A stretch of 64,000 nt of DNA. Source: Mytilinidion resinicola (Eukaryota; Ascomycota; Dothideomycetes; Mytilinidiales; Mytilinidiaceae). The DNA lies in NCBI RefSeq assembly GCF_010093595.1, contig NW_022985466.1, positions 50,354 to 114,353 on the forward strand, written 5' to 3'. The notes below the pieces were generated by a model that saw only the letters and a list, made by a program, of their open reading frames with translations, made no database searches and was not told the origin of the DNA. How positions within the stretch are numbered: the first letter of the stretch is position 1; the number at the start of each line of letters is the position of its first letter. Both the position numbers and the translations under genes were made by a program. Below are positions 10,994 to 21,419 of this stretch, piece after piece.

Positions 10994-12868
10994 ATGTTCA
11001 ACGTCGTGGAAGCCAGCATCGCTTCCCACCGCGACGCTTTGAACTCAGGAGCCACTACCAGCGTCGAGCTCGTCATCACCTACCTCCTCCGCATAGGAAC
11101 CTACGACTTCGCTGGCCCGCGCCTAAACTCATTCACGGTGTTCAACTCGCACATTCTCGATGAAGCCCGTGCCAGTGACCAGCGCCGTGCATCTGGTAAA
11201 CCCCTCGGACCGCTTGACGGCATCCCGTACACGCTCAAAGATAGCTACAAGTATGCCGGAATCACCGTCTCTGCGGGCTCCCTCGCATTCAAAGATCTAC
11301 ATTCAAATGAAGATGCGTGGGTAGCTGCGAAATTGAGAGAAGCCGGGGCGGTGTTGATTGGCAAAACGAATATGCCGCCCATGGCTGCGGGAGGCATGCA
11401 GCGCGGACTCTATGGGTGCGCGCTCTCCCCATACAATGTCGACTTCTTGACCGCAGCGTTTGTGTCTGGATCTTCGCAAGGTGCTGCGACGTCGACGGCG
11501 GCGAGTTTCGCAGCCTTTGGGCTGGGTTCGGAGACGGTGAGCTCAGGTCGTTCGCCGGCTTCGAATAACGGGCTTGTGTGCTACACGCCTTCTCGAGGGG
11601 TCATTTCGTGTAGAGGTTTGTGGCCACTTTATGGAACTTGCGATGTCGTGGTGCCGTACACGCGGACCGTGGCGGATATGGTTGAGGTGCTGGATGTACT
11701 GTGTCAGAAGGATGAAGAGACAGTGACGGATTTTTGGCGCGAGCAGACGTTCGTCAAGCTACCCTCTCCATCTTTTCGGTGGACTACGGATAAGCAAAAC
11801 TTGGAGGGAAAGCGAATTGGCGTCCCCCGAGCCTATGTCGGAGAGAAAGACGGGAAAGACACGGTTGTCTTACCTGGTGTGATTGAGCTATGGAAGGATG
11901 CACGAAAGCAACTCGAGGAACTTGGCGCAGAATTGGTGTTGACAGACTTTCCCCTGGTAACTAACTACGAGGACGACAGTGTGTCTGGCCTCGCCAACAA
12001 CGTCGTCGGCGCACCTCATAACTGGAGCACGATAGAACGCGGTCTCATCATCGCGAAGTCCTGGGATCAGTTTCTCAAGGCCAGTGATCACCCGGGCCTC
12101 GCAAGCGTCAACGGGGCTGACATCTTTCCAAAGCCACCAGACTACATCCCAGACCTCTTCGCAGAAGCCAAGAATGCCATCAACTACCCCGGCCTTACCA
12201 AACTCGGCGCAGAATCAACCTCGCTCTGGGAGATTCCGGGCATGGCGGAGACTCTCCCGGCGCTTGAAGCGCAGCGTAAGAGAGACTTCGAAGATTGGCT
12301 CGACAAACAGAAGTTTGATCTCGTCGCGTTCCCTGCACAAGGCGGCATCGGACGTGCAGATGTAGAGGAGAATACGGAGAGCGCGAGGCACGCCATGCAG
12401 AATGGAATCAGGTACTCAAATGGCAACCGAGCTCTAAGGCATCTAGGCGTGCCGACTATAAGCGTGCCGATGGGAGTACTGCCAGATATTGGCATGCCTG
12501 TGAACCTGACCTTTGCGGGAAAAGCATATGCGGATGATGAGCTGCTAGAGTTCGCAGCGGCGTTTGAAAGGAAGAGTGCGGCAAGAGTCGAACCGAAGAT
12601 CACAGCAGAGTTGAAGCGGGAATTTGGCAGCGGGAAGATGACTGCGAAGTATGAGGATGGAAGGGTTAGTGGGACCGGGGAGGCTGAGGTGTTTGTCAAT
12701 GGATCCAGGGTAGATGTGAAGACAGACGAGGGACATTGGGTGCTTGAATCGATCCCCGAACCCCCTGCGAGACCGACCAGAAGGACGGCGGGTCCGCATA
12801 CCATGGTGTTGGTAACTGGCAGGCAACCTAGTGGAAGCGTGGATGCAGAGGTTTTCTTCATTACCTAA
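10994..12868 (+). CDS. amidase signature family hydrolase
   Basis: This intronless frame encodes 624 aa. The amidase Ser-cisSer-Lys triad is complete: Lys82 in the TLKDS motif, Ser160 in SGSSQG and Ser184 in ETVSSGR. The two serines are 24 residues apart, as in characterised amidases and FAAH. The core ends near residue 530. The last about 80 residues form a beta-rich extension seen in some fungal members. The family hydrolyses amides or small esters. No signal peptide is evident, so a cytosolic location is likely. The neighbours (transporters, a flavin hydroxylase) suggest use of an amide-bearing nutrient or detoxification, but this is inference. The start ATG is preceded by CATC and is the first in frame. 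Confidence 0.92.
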   Translation: MFNVVEASIASHRDALNSGATTSVELVITYLLRIGTYDFAGPRLNSFTVFNSHILDEARASDQRRASGKPLGPLDGIPYTLKDSYKYAGITVSAGSLAFKDLHSNEDAWVAAKLREAGAVLIGKTNMPPMAAGGMQRGLYGCALSPYNVDFLTAAFVSGSSQGAATSTAASFAAFGLGSETVSSGRSPASNNGLVCYTPSRGVISCRGLWPLYGTCDVVVPYTRTVADMVEVLDVLCQKDEETVTDFWREQTFVKLPSPSFRWTTDKQNLEGKRIGVPRAYVGEKDGKDTVVLPGVIELWKDARKQLEELGAELVLTDFPLVTNYEDDSVSGLANNVVGAPHNWSTIERGLIIAKSWDQFLKASDHPGLASVNGADIFPKPPDYIPDLFAEAKNAINYPGLTKLGAESTSLWEIPGMAETLPALEAQRKRDFEDWLDKQKFDLVAFPAQGGIGRADVEENTESARHAMQNGIRYSNGNRALRHLGVPTISVPMGVLPDIGMPVNLTFAGKAYADDELLEFAAAFERKSAARVEPKITAELKREFGSGKMTAKYEDGRVSGTGEAEVFVNGSRVDVKTDEGHWVLESIPEPPARPTRRTAGPHTMVLVTGRQPSGSVDAEVFFIT

Positions 12869-13625
12869 ACATCATTCTTCTTCTATTGGATCGTATATTT
12901 AAACGAACCGTCACTCAACTTCGACGCTGCTTTACCAAAAGATTGTGTACTCTGCCCCCATAGGCCCTTTGACATCTGGACTGGATAAGAAACCCTATTC
13001 ACTGCGAGGGAGTTGACGAGAAGAGGCTTTCAACTGGCAAGTCACTCCATATTTGGCTACTCTTGCTGGCGGTGGCTAGCAACCAAGAGGAGCACGCACG
13101 GTGTAGAATATTGCGATGACACGCCCTAGCTTTCCGCTCTCTGCAGTTTCGACTTACATGTTCTTGATCACGCTGCATGCATCTAGACGATCTATCTTCG
13201 GTGTGTTTGCTGCAAGTGTTCTAGGTTTGAATTACCCGGTGCCAAGCAACTAAAAGAGGGGATCTTTGCGACCATCACAACCACCCCCATGGAAGTGATG
13301 CCGTCACCAATTATAAGAAGATAACCAAAATACCACCGACTCATGTAAACTCGGAAATGCTTCTCCACTTTATATCACAGGGTCTAGATTCACTTCAAGG
13401 ACCAAGAATGGAGAAGCCAATCGCACCGAGGATCGTCCGTCCGAATCTAGGGTACCGGTTCGGGAGGTGACCAATGCCATTCGTTTATTAAACCTCAAGC
13501 CAAACTCGCATATAAAGTTCAGCTTACCCCAGATTCCCAGAGGCTCGGGACTGGACGATCGCTCTTGGATACTTCCACCACTTTGTTCCAACCTTCATCA
13601 GAACTCCAGGATATCGACCGCCATC
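12869..13625. other. intergenic region upstream of the sugar transporter
   Basis: This 757-bp stretch lies between genes read in the same direction. It includes a TATA-like site at 13511-13517. A 73-codon minus-strand frame shows no recognisable features. No repeats seen. Confidence 0.5.
13511..13517 (+). promoter_or_regulatory. TATA-like element of the sugar transporter gene
   Basis: TATAAAG lies about 110 bp upstream of the ATG at 13626, a plausible distance for a fungal core promoter. This is a short motif, so chance occurrence cannot be excluded. Confidence 0.3.
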
Positions 13626-15491
13626 ATGGGTAAGGCGTACAACTGGATGTGCGCGGGCATTGCCGGCTCGGGTAGTATGTTGTATGGTTACGATGCTGCA
13701 GTCATTGCTGGAACGTGAGTGTCGCGTTGACGAAGAGGAGCAGGAAGACGGAGCCATTCTGACGGTGATCCAGACTTGCGCAACCGGGCTTTCTGGAGTA
13801 CTTCAACCCGTCTGCGACAGTTCTCGGGTACGTTCCCTATCTCGGTGTTTCAACAGAAGTCAACTTTCCATCAAGCCCCTTTGCTGATCACCCCTCGACA
13901 GCGCCGTCGGCTCCGTCTACTTCGCTGGTCTCCTCATCGGCCTCCTCTTCGTCAGTGCTCTCGCCGACCGCTTCGGCCGCAAGCGAACAATTCAATTCGG
14001 CGCAGCGGTGGGCCTCATCGGCGCCGTTTTCCAAACCGCAGCTCATGAAATCGGGCTATTCTTCACAGGCCGCGTTCTTGCTGGCATCGCCTCTGGCATC
14101 ATGCTGACCACCGTCAACGTCTATCAAGCTGAGATTGCGCCACCCGACCTCCGTGGTACTATGGTCGCGTTCCAGATCGTGACGCTCAACCTAGCAGGAG
14201 CACTAGCATCTTGGGTTGGCTTCGCTTGTAATCACTCGACCAATCTATCCTTCCAATGGTACGCCCGTTAATCCCACTTTCTCTCCTGACCTCGTACTGA
14301 ATCATGCAGGCGTTTTCCGATTGGTCTGCAGTGCCTTCCCGCTATCCTTCTAATCATTGGATGCTTTTTCATCCCTTTCTCGCCTCGTTGGTGTAAGTTT
14401 CCATTATACTGGTGTATCAATCAGAAAGAATACTAACCACCACAGTAATCACCAAGGACCGTCACGCCGAAGCGCAAGTAATCCTGAAGAGACTCCACGA
14501 TTCCCACGAAGACTCTACCTTCTGGGAGAAGGAATACATCCAGATCTCGGCACAGCTGGAGGTCGAGGCCAAGGAAAAGGAGACGGCCTCATGGACCCAC
14601 ATGCTCACCAACTGGAGTGAACTTCGGCGTCTGCTTGTTGCGATTGCTGCTTTGACTTCCGTTCAGACCAACGGGGCACAGACGATCCAGGTCTACCAGG
14701 TGGGTGCTTCGACAATCACACTAGATGGGCGCAGTCACTAATGTGTTGCTTCCAGTCTGTCTTTTACGCCGGACTCGGGTTCTCGACTACACAAGTCCTG
14801 CTAATGGTCGGCGTCTTTGCCATCTGCAACACCTGCGGTGGTGTGACCAACTTGATCTTGATCGATCGCGTTGGTCGTAGAAAGCTCTTCCTATCAGGCT
14901 TAGTCATTCTCTCCGTAATGTTGGGCGTTTTTGCAGCTTGCTCCGAGCGTTATACCAGCACCGGAACTAAGAGTAAGTAGTATCCCCAACCCTCAAGTTC
15001 TGTAGCACTACTGCTGACACTCTTTCAGGCTGGGGCAAAGCCGGTGTCGGCTTCGTCATGGTATACATCTACTTTTTCGGCGCCACCTACGCCTCCTCAC
15101 CCTACGCCTACGCCGCCGAGATCCTGCCAACGAAGAACCGCGCAAATGGCGTTGCGATTGCACTTTTCGTCGCGAACTCAGTCACCTTGACTTTCACTCA
15201 AGTGACGCCGATTGCGCTGGACAAGATTGCGTGGAAATTCAATATTGTCTTCATCGCTTGCAACCTTTTCTTCCTACCGATCGTTTATTTCTTCTTCCCT
15301 GAGGTAAGATACCAACCTCATTGCTGATAGTGCTGTCGCTAACATCTTCATAGACAAAGGGTCTCTCTCTAGAAGAAGTCAATGGTGCCTTTGGCGAAAG
15401 GGTCGAGGTCGAGTTCAAGGATATTACGGAGAATGAAGTGGAGAAGGTGGCGGTGGTTCAGTTGGAGGACACGCATGAGGTTAAGGTATAG
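13626..15491 (+). CDS. MFS sugar-type transporter, eight exons
   Basis: Exons are 13626-13714, 13774-13827, 13902-14258, 14310-14392, 14446-14699, 14756-14972, 15029-15303 and 15354-15491. All junctions are GT-AG and in phase, giving about 488 aa. Sugar-porter signatures are visible: ADRFGRK after helix 2, GRVLAGIASG at helix 4, a DRVGRRK repeat in the second half, and PETKG(L)SLEE at the end of helix 12, the family hallmark. Twelve helices are expected in the plasma membrane, moving a hexose, polyol, quinate-like acid or related solute by proton symport. It follows the amidase in the same direction and precedes the flavoprotein, so it may supply the substrate of this group. Substrate is not predictable from the motifs. 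Confidence 0.93.
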
Positions 15492-16745
15492 AAAAGGAGC
15501 TAGGTGTGAAATGTTCGCATCTCAATTGCGAGCTCCACCGGACTCTCCGAAATGAAATGAAGTAGCACTGTACGATGTTTAGTAATGCTTTAATTTTATA
15601 CAAGCCCATGCCGCGTTGGGCTAGGATACTGCACGTAAAAAGGCCTTCCTTGCGGGAAACATTCTCCTAGTCTCATCAGGGATAGATATTCATATTTGTA
15701 AAAGGACAGCCCACTGGCGCAGGCAATTGAATAAACTTAGAAGAGAAGCCGTACCAGACTTGCTATTCAACCAATCAAAAGCGACCGGACGCCATCACAT
15801 GCCACTAGATCAAAGTCTGATAATCAGATTCCGTTCGTGCACTGAAACTTCATAACTCTCAGAAGCGGTATCGAAGCTATTCTTTTCTCTTTCGGGGTGT
15901 GCAGGAACCGCTGTATCCCACGTTCATCCGCCTATATCCATCACCAAAGAGTCGAATTCCGCTCCTACGATTTTCGCCACCGAGCTTTAGCTAAATGTCG
16001 AAACTTTGTAGAATTCTCAGCGTCCGGCTGATATTCGGGCACGTGGTGGCTAGGCACGTGATGTATAGGTTTCTATACACGTAATATGTAGATCTATACT
16101 GGGAGGCCTTCCTACTATAGATCTAGTCAATATTCAGGGCCGCACGGGCCCTCCCTACGTGTATACAGCCTAGCTAGATTCCTACATAGAATCGACATCT
16201 TTTGTCCTCCGTTTTTGTTATCACGTGATCGGAATAATCACAACTTTCGCTAAATTAGTCTCGATCGTTGTTGTTGCTCCTGATTACTTCTCTCGTCAGC
16301 TTGATTGGTCAGAATTCCTCTCGAGGCTGACGATGTTTTCGGACGGACTGATTCCCCAGCCCCTCCTACGCTTCTTCCCCACGATTCAAGTTCGCCCGGG
16401 GAACTCCACAGTAGTGCGGAGAAGCGAGGTATCTTGCATTAGCCCCTGGAAGCACGTTGCCGACTGGATCCGTTAAAAAGGTCAGGGAGACGAAAGTTCC
16501 AGGTTATTGTTTCTGTCTTCTGCTTGCTTGCACTTTGTATGTGAAAGGAACTTAAGATCCCGTGACATACCTGAGTGGCGGCCAATCCACTTCACCTCGA
16601 TCACAATTACCGTCTGATCTTGGTACTTAGCACTAAAATTGATTCTCGCCGATCTCGAAGCACCCTCCCGGAACCCCTCTCCTCCATCTTCCAGGACAGC
16701 CGTCAAGATTAAGTCCTCCACGCTCGCACCTCGCTTCGGGTGACC
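15492..16745. other. intergenic region with a hairpin-rich patch
   Basis: 1.25 kb without a supported gene. It contains several nested inverted repeats at 16055-16227 (separate entry). An 83-codon plus frame at 16225-16476 has no recognisable features. The right part should hold the promoter of the flavoprotein gene at 16746. Confidence 0.45.
16055..16227. repeat. hairpin-rich segment bounded by CACGTGAT inverted ends
   Basis: CACGTGAT at 16055-16062 is mirrored by ATCACGTG at 16220-16227. Inside lie a 10-bp inverted pair (TATACACGTA near 16074 and TACGTGTATA near 16156), an imperfect 35-bp palindrome around 16089-16123 built on AGATCTATA/TATAGATCT, and a GGGCC hairpin near 16137-16152. No target duplication is seen. 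It could be a small decayed MITE or a structured regulatory region. Confidence 0.35.
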
Positions 16746-18566
16746 ATGTCGTTGATCTGTGCGCGTCGTCGAGTCTTCAGTGGGCTGGTGAGGCGGAATC
16801 GTGCTTCATTCATTCAGAGTCGGTGTCTCAGTGGGACATCTAGATCTACTCCCACGGTATATCAATTCACTGCCTAAATCTTCACGTGACTCTTTCACTG
16901 ACTTGACAACCCAAAGAAATACGACCATGAGTACGACGTCGTAGTTGTTGGCTCGGGCTGTTCCGGCCTCACCGCCGCCGTCGTCGCCGCAAAGCGCGGT
17001 CTCAAGGTCCTCGTCGTTGAGAAAACCTCCTACTTCGGCGGCACCACCGCATATTCTGGAGGCGGCGCCTGGATCCCCAACAACAAGTTCCAGCCAGCCC
17101 TCGGCATCAAAGACTCCAAGGCCCAAGCCGACACCTATCTTCACAAGGTTCTCGGCTCATTGTATGACCCTGAAACTGTCCCTGCATTCCTAGAATCCGG
17201 TCCGAAAATGATCGAGTGGATGGAGGAAAACACGACTATGAAGTTCAAACCAGTTCCGCTGCCAGACTACAACATCTCCAAGGAAGGCGCATCGGTCGGC
17301 CGAACAGTTCTAACGCAAGAGTTCGACGGGAGGAAGTTGGGGAGTCGTATAAAAGAAGTGAGATATCCGATCCAGGGGTACTCCGCGTTTGGGACCATGC
17401 AAGCGGATCCCGCGGAGCTCGTGATTTTTTCGAACCCATTTGGCAGTATTGGAAACCTTGCCCATATGGCGCGGAGAGTTCTGCGGTATGCTGTAGATCT
17501 TGTGAGTTACGGCAAAGGTGCGGAGATGGCGAATGGGAACGCATTAGTTGGGCGTCTCTTCTTCAGTGGGATCAAAGAAGGCGTCGAATACTGGAACAAC
17601 ACTCCCGCTATCAAGGGCATTTATGACAATGGTGTTCAAGGAATCACCGTGAAGCGTGACGGAAAGGACGTGAACATCCGAGTGCGGAAGGGATTGGTGC
17701 TCGCCAGTGGTGGGTTTGGCAGGTCACATGAGGCACAAGAGTACGTCTACCACGACTGGACAGCTCAACCGCGAGGGAACGTAGGAGATGGAAAACGCAT
17801 TGGGTCAGAAATTGGAGGTTTCCTGCCAGAAAAGAACCCTGACAACGCTATTTACGCCCCGATGTCCCTACTTCACATGGCAGACGGCACAGTCCGAAGA
17901 TACCCTCATTTTGCCATCGATCGATCAAAGCCAGGCTCCATCATCATCGGTCCAGATGGAAAGCGCTTTGCAAATGAGTCGGCACCTTACCAGGAATTCG
18001 TTAAGGACATGCATCGTAAGAAGATTACAAAAGCGTTTTTCCTTGCAGACCACCACTTCTTGCGGAAATATGGCATGGGCATGGCCTTACCGTGGCCTTA
18101 CCCAATACGGAGTCTTCTTCGACGCGGATACCTGATCAAAGCCTCGACCATTGACGAGCTTGCGCGAAAGACGGAAGTCGACGCAAGCACTCTTCATCAG
18201 ACGATCCGAGATTGCAACGAGAACGCTGTGAAAGGAAAAGATCCCGAGTTTGACCGCGGCGGGAATATCTACGACAGGTTCTACGGTGATGCGGCTGTGA
18301 AGCCGAATCCAAATCTGGGTCTGTTTCAGAAGGGTCCATTTTACGCGTTAAAACTCTATCCTGGCAACGTGAGCACGATGTGGGGCCTGAAGACAAACAA
18401 AGATGCACAGGTTGTGGATAAAAGTGGGAGCGCGATTCCGGGGCTGTATTCAGTCGGATGTGATCAGAATTCCGTCTTTCGGGGGTGCTATCCGGGTGGA
18501 GGGTCAAGTATCGGGCCAGGGATGACGTTTGGATTCCGGGCGGGACAGCATTTGGCCACAATATAA
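16746..18566 (+). CDS. FAD-dependent 3-ketosteroid-delta-1-dehydrogenase-like oxidoreductase
   Basis: Exon 1 is 16746-16856 and exon 2 is 16917-18566, about 586 aa. Exon 1 encodes 37 residues rich in Arg and Ser with no acidic residue, the composition of a mitochondrial presequence. Exon 2 opens with the flavin fold: GSGCSG at residues 49-54, Glu72 as ribose ligand, then GGTTAYSGGG. The C-terminus carries GGGSSIGPGMTFGFRAG, which closes the FAD site. This is the FAD_binding_2 family that includes 3-oxosteroid 1-dehydrogenase, fumarate reductase and related enzymes. The overall layout best fits the ketosteroid dehydrogenase branch, which introduces a C1-C2 double bond. It is the last gene of the catabolic-looking run. 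The steroid substrate is an assumption from family; organellar targeting is inference from composition. Confidence 0.88.
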
Positions 18567-18839
18567 GCATTGATGGTCCGTTTATCCAAACATTCTTGTC
18601 TATATACAATATATTACCTACAATTCATCTATGGTTCCAGGCTATAGGACGATAGATACGGTGCTGGTACAGGAGATCCGAGTCGGATGAGAGTTGTGCG
18701 GCGGTGCTGCGGGCTAGAAGAGCTCGCTCCTCTGCTTCGAGTGCATGGTTCTTCGGAGTGCGGAGGAAGAGACGTCGATCGCCTCGCGCTCCGAGTAGCT
18801 GACGCCAGTGACGTCGTATCAGCGGGTCAGGAAGCGTCC

Positions 18840-19604
18840 TTAGCCAGGCTGCAGCGTCTTCGCAGTAGTCGATGTTGAAGGCTTCATTTCTATCCACCTG
18901 ACTCTCCCATCGATGGACAGGCGGAAAGCCTCTTGGATCGGGATTGAGATGCGTCCTATAAGCTCTTCCATCCGGATGTACCCTTCTTCCACGTAGTCGC
19001 TTAGCCAAGTCCGATCAGGCGGTTTCAAGCTCTCGAACGCGGCTGTAAATATCTCTCGATGGATGTGAATGCCATCCTTCGCCAACACTGTCATGGTGGT
19101 GTGGCCCCATGTCACAGTAATATTGACGGGAGGTAACATGCAAAGAACGATTCCGAAACCTTGCAGATTGCCCACAGCCCGGATGTATCTCCCAGAGTAA
19201 TTACGAAGCACCTCAAGCCAGTCTTGCTGGCTCACTGCCGTGTGTGGGAATATGGTGATGTCCTTTTCGAACTGGAGTGGCAGCTCCACACCATGTACGT
19301 TGACTTTGGCGGACCAGGGTATCCACAAGTTAGTCTTATATAGGGGTTGTTCAATTTGTTCTTCTCGTTCCCTTAAGGCCCCTTGTGCGCTGAAACACGC
19401 GGAAGCGTCTTTGTTTGACACCAGATCCCACTGCTCCCTCCTCAATGTGCTGATGACATCTCCCATGAGAACGTTGGTAGCGGTGTTGCGGACTGTTACC
19501 AGCGCCGTGACGCGACCGAGCGGTTTCCGAACTAAATTTCGGCGAATAGGTTCTGCCCGGAGCGGTGTCTTATCCTCTGTATACATTTGAGGAACACTGT
19601 ACAT
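18840..19604 (-). CDS. hypothetical protein, possibly frameshifted at its 3' end
   Basis: This 254-codon frame starts at an ATG 19602-19604. I do not recognise the family. It reads as a soluble, mixed alpha/beta protein without signal peptide, helices or low-complexity stretches, and contains a patch of hydrophobic beta-like sequence around residues 155-180. The stop at 18840-18842 may not be the original end: the overlapping minus frame down to 18625 reads as plausible protein with acidic and Trp-Leu rich composition (about 18900-18690). No intron with usual signals joins the two. A single-base frameshift near 18895 is one explanation; chance is another. Confidence 0.5.
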   Translation of the reverse strand: MYSVPQMYTEDKTPLRAEPIRRNLVRKPLGRVTALVTVRNTATNVLMGDVISTLRREQWDLVSNKDASACFSAQGALREREEQIEQPLYKTNLWIPWSAKVNVHGVELPLQFEKDITIFPHTAVSQQDWLEVLRNYSGRYIRAVGNLQGFGIVLCMLPPVNITVTWGHTTMTVLAKDGIHIHREIFTAAFESLKPPDRTWLSDYVEEGYIRMEELIGRISIPIQEAFRLSIDGRVRWIEMKPSTSTTAKTLQPG

Positions 19605-20232
19605 GATGACCAGTGGTGGGCGGTGGATAAATATGGTAGGATCGAGCGATCGATGTGTGGTGACGTTGAGAAAGATTGATGTAAAGCTCGTAACTTCATC
19701 GAGCTATATGGGCGGAGGCGTCGTGAACCGCCTGGGAAACGGGTGATATCGAGAGGTAGTGGTGAGCTAAAATGGTGATAGGATTGTGATCAACATCTAC
19801 ACACGAGGGAGTTGTTATATAGGGCGGTAAGTGCCGGACCTCATTAACCACCCTCTATTCGGCTCAGATTTTACCTCATATCAAACCCCTCAAGGTCGGT
19901 CCCGCCCATACGCCGTATGCAAAGCTTCGCCACAGTCTGAAATGCTTCGTCATGCTTTCCTGATCTCGCACAAAGAGCAAATAAAATCTTCGGAGCGATC
20001 AGTAAACTCGCTGGGCCACCTTGATCGGCGTCGTCTAGAACTTTCACCATTCACCGTGAAGACACTGAGGTGGTCAAAACGTCCATCACTTCATTCGAAA
20101 CCTGCAGCGATAATTTTTCCCGCCGATTTCCATCAACTTCTTCATTCCTCCCGCAATCACGGCGTGTCGCCGCCATCCTCTTCGAGCAACGTCCCCCCCC
20201 TCGTCCAACTCTTCTAACCCAGCTCCGCCAAT
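19605..20232. other. divergent spacer
   Basis: This lies between the minus-strand hypothetical gene and the plus-strand membrane pseudogene. A 128-codon plus frame at 19831-20217 has no recognisable motif and I do not support it. It presumably holds promoters or their remains. Confidence 0.4.
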
Positions 20233-20831
20233 ATGACTCTCCTTTTGCTGCGCGCGTGCGACATTGCCGAGAAGTGGACTCGCGAGGTCGCTGTCAATGA
20301 CCTATCCAATATGATTCCATTCCTTCTCGTCATCGGCGGAGACCTTGTTCAGAAAGCTTTGGCTCAGCTTTCCGGTGGAATCATCGCACCAGTTCCGTTT
20401 AGCATTGGCTGGGTCCCGTACATCTTCTCTGCTATGGTGTCTATCTTCAGTGGCGAGGGCGCGTGACTCCTCTCCCGGAGGTGCACGCGTTGGTCCTCAA
20501 CTCTTACACCGGTTCAATGCGCTGGAACAACAGCTGGCTGACTTCTCGCCTAATGAGAGACCTCGAGAAGATGGCGTTGGATGTGCCCGCAGATTACGGA
20601 TTACGCGTTACTATCTATCGCACCGCAGGTTCCCCAGGCAAGCCGGAGAAGGACTGGGTCTGGCACTCTGGATTGCTCACCATCCTGGTCCAGCTCGTGG
20701 TGGCTTCGATTCCCCTCGCTCTTCATGGAAACTGTATCCCGATTATCATGAAACTTTACTTCTGTGGACGATTTTCATATCTCATTGAAGTACTTCAGAC
20801 CGTGGTATACCCCGGCCAGAAACGGCGTTGA
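20233..20831 (+). pseudogene. truncated, frameshifted fungal polytopic membrane protein
   Basis: The first frame (20233-20466) encodes an N-terminus with NDLSNMIPFLLVIGGDLVQ and a hydrophobic pair, which I recognise as the start of a widespread, functionally uncharacterised fungal membrane-protein family. It stops at a TGA after a GEG motif, while the next frame (from 20463) continues the same protein with LPEVHALVLN, an RLMRDLE segment and a further helix ending in ALHGN. A one-base loss near 20460 in a run of G and C explains the break. Full-length relatives continue for several hundred residues; here similarity stops near 20740 and the frame closes at 20829. The copy is thus both frameshifted and truncated. 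Family recognition is from memory of its conserved N-terminus. Confidence 0.65.
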
Positions 20832-21419
20832 TCTCATTAAGACTCGAGAGGAGTCACGCTCATGATTCGCCCGACATTCCCACATACCATTGAAAGACCT
20901 TGAGCGGCGGCATCGCCGAAGTAAAGATATCCTTATGATTAGCCGCAAGTCTTGGTAGGCATACAAAGGTACTCTTTCGTCAGTATAACCGTTCATCCTC
21001 AAGCCACGTGAAAGTGGCCCTTGAGCCTGTTGGAACTCGAAACTCCAAACGGTGCTAGATGGTAGAGCTATTTGAGATAAGTGAAACAATCCTTCTCCGT
21101 ATCTATTATGAGATCAGGGAAGCCTTCTCCAGAATCCAGGACTATCCCCTTTCAAGAATATTTGCGACTTTATGGGTTAGAAGTGCACATCCAAGTCGCG
21201 GGCACTGCAGCTGGTTTGCAGCGGTTTGACGTACTCCATACACTGAGCGGACCCAACTCTTCTCAGGCAGTGTAGTATACTCCCACCTAAAAGGGGTGTA
21301 CTTAGGGCGCCCAGCGTAGAAAATTGACCAACTCAGCAAATAGCAGCATGGGGTGAGCGTTATGTTGTGCCGTTTAGAACATCTCGTAAATTTGCTCAGA
21401 ATCCCAATCTACCTCGATC
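20832..21419. other. non-coding stretch after the membrane pseudogene
   Basis: Only short frames without recognisable features. It may contain unrecognised remains of the missing 3' part of the membrane-protein gene, but I could not align any. Confidence 0.4.

Noticed and set aside
11461..11500. Apparent loss of the amidase catalytic Ser (GSSQGA instead of GSSGGS)
   Set aside because: The catalytic pair is the first Ser of GSS (Ser160) and the Ser 24 residues on (Ser184 in ETVSSGR). Both are present, so the Ala is not at a catalytic position.
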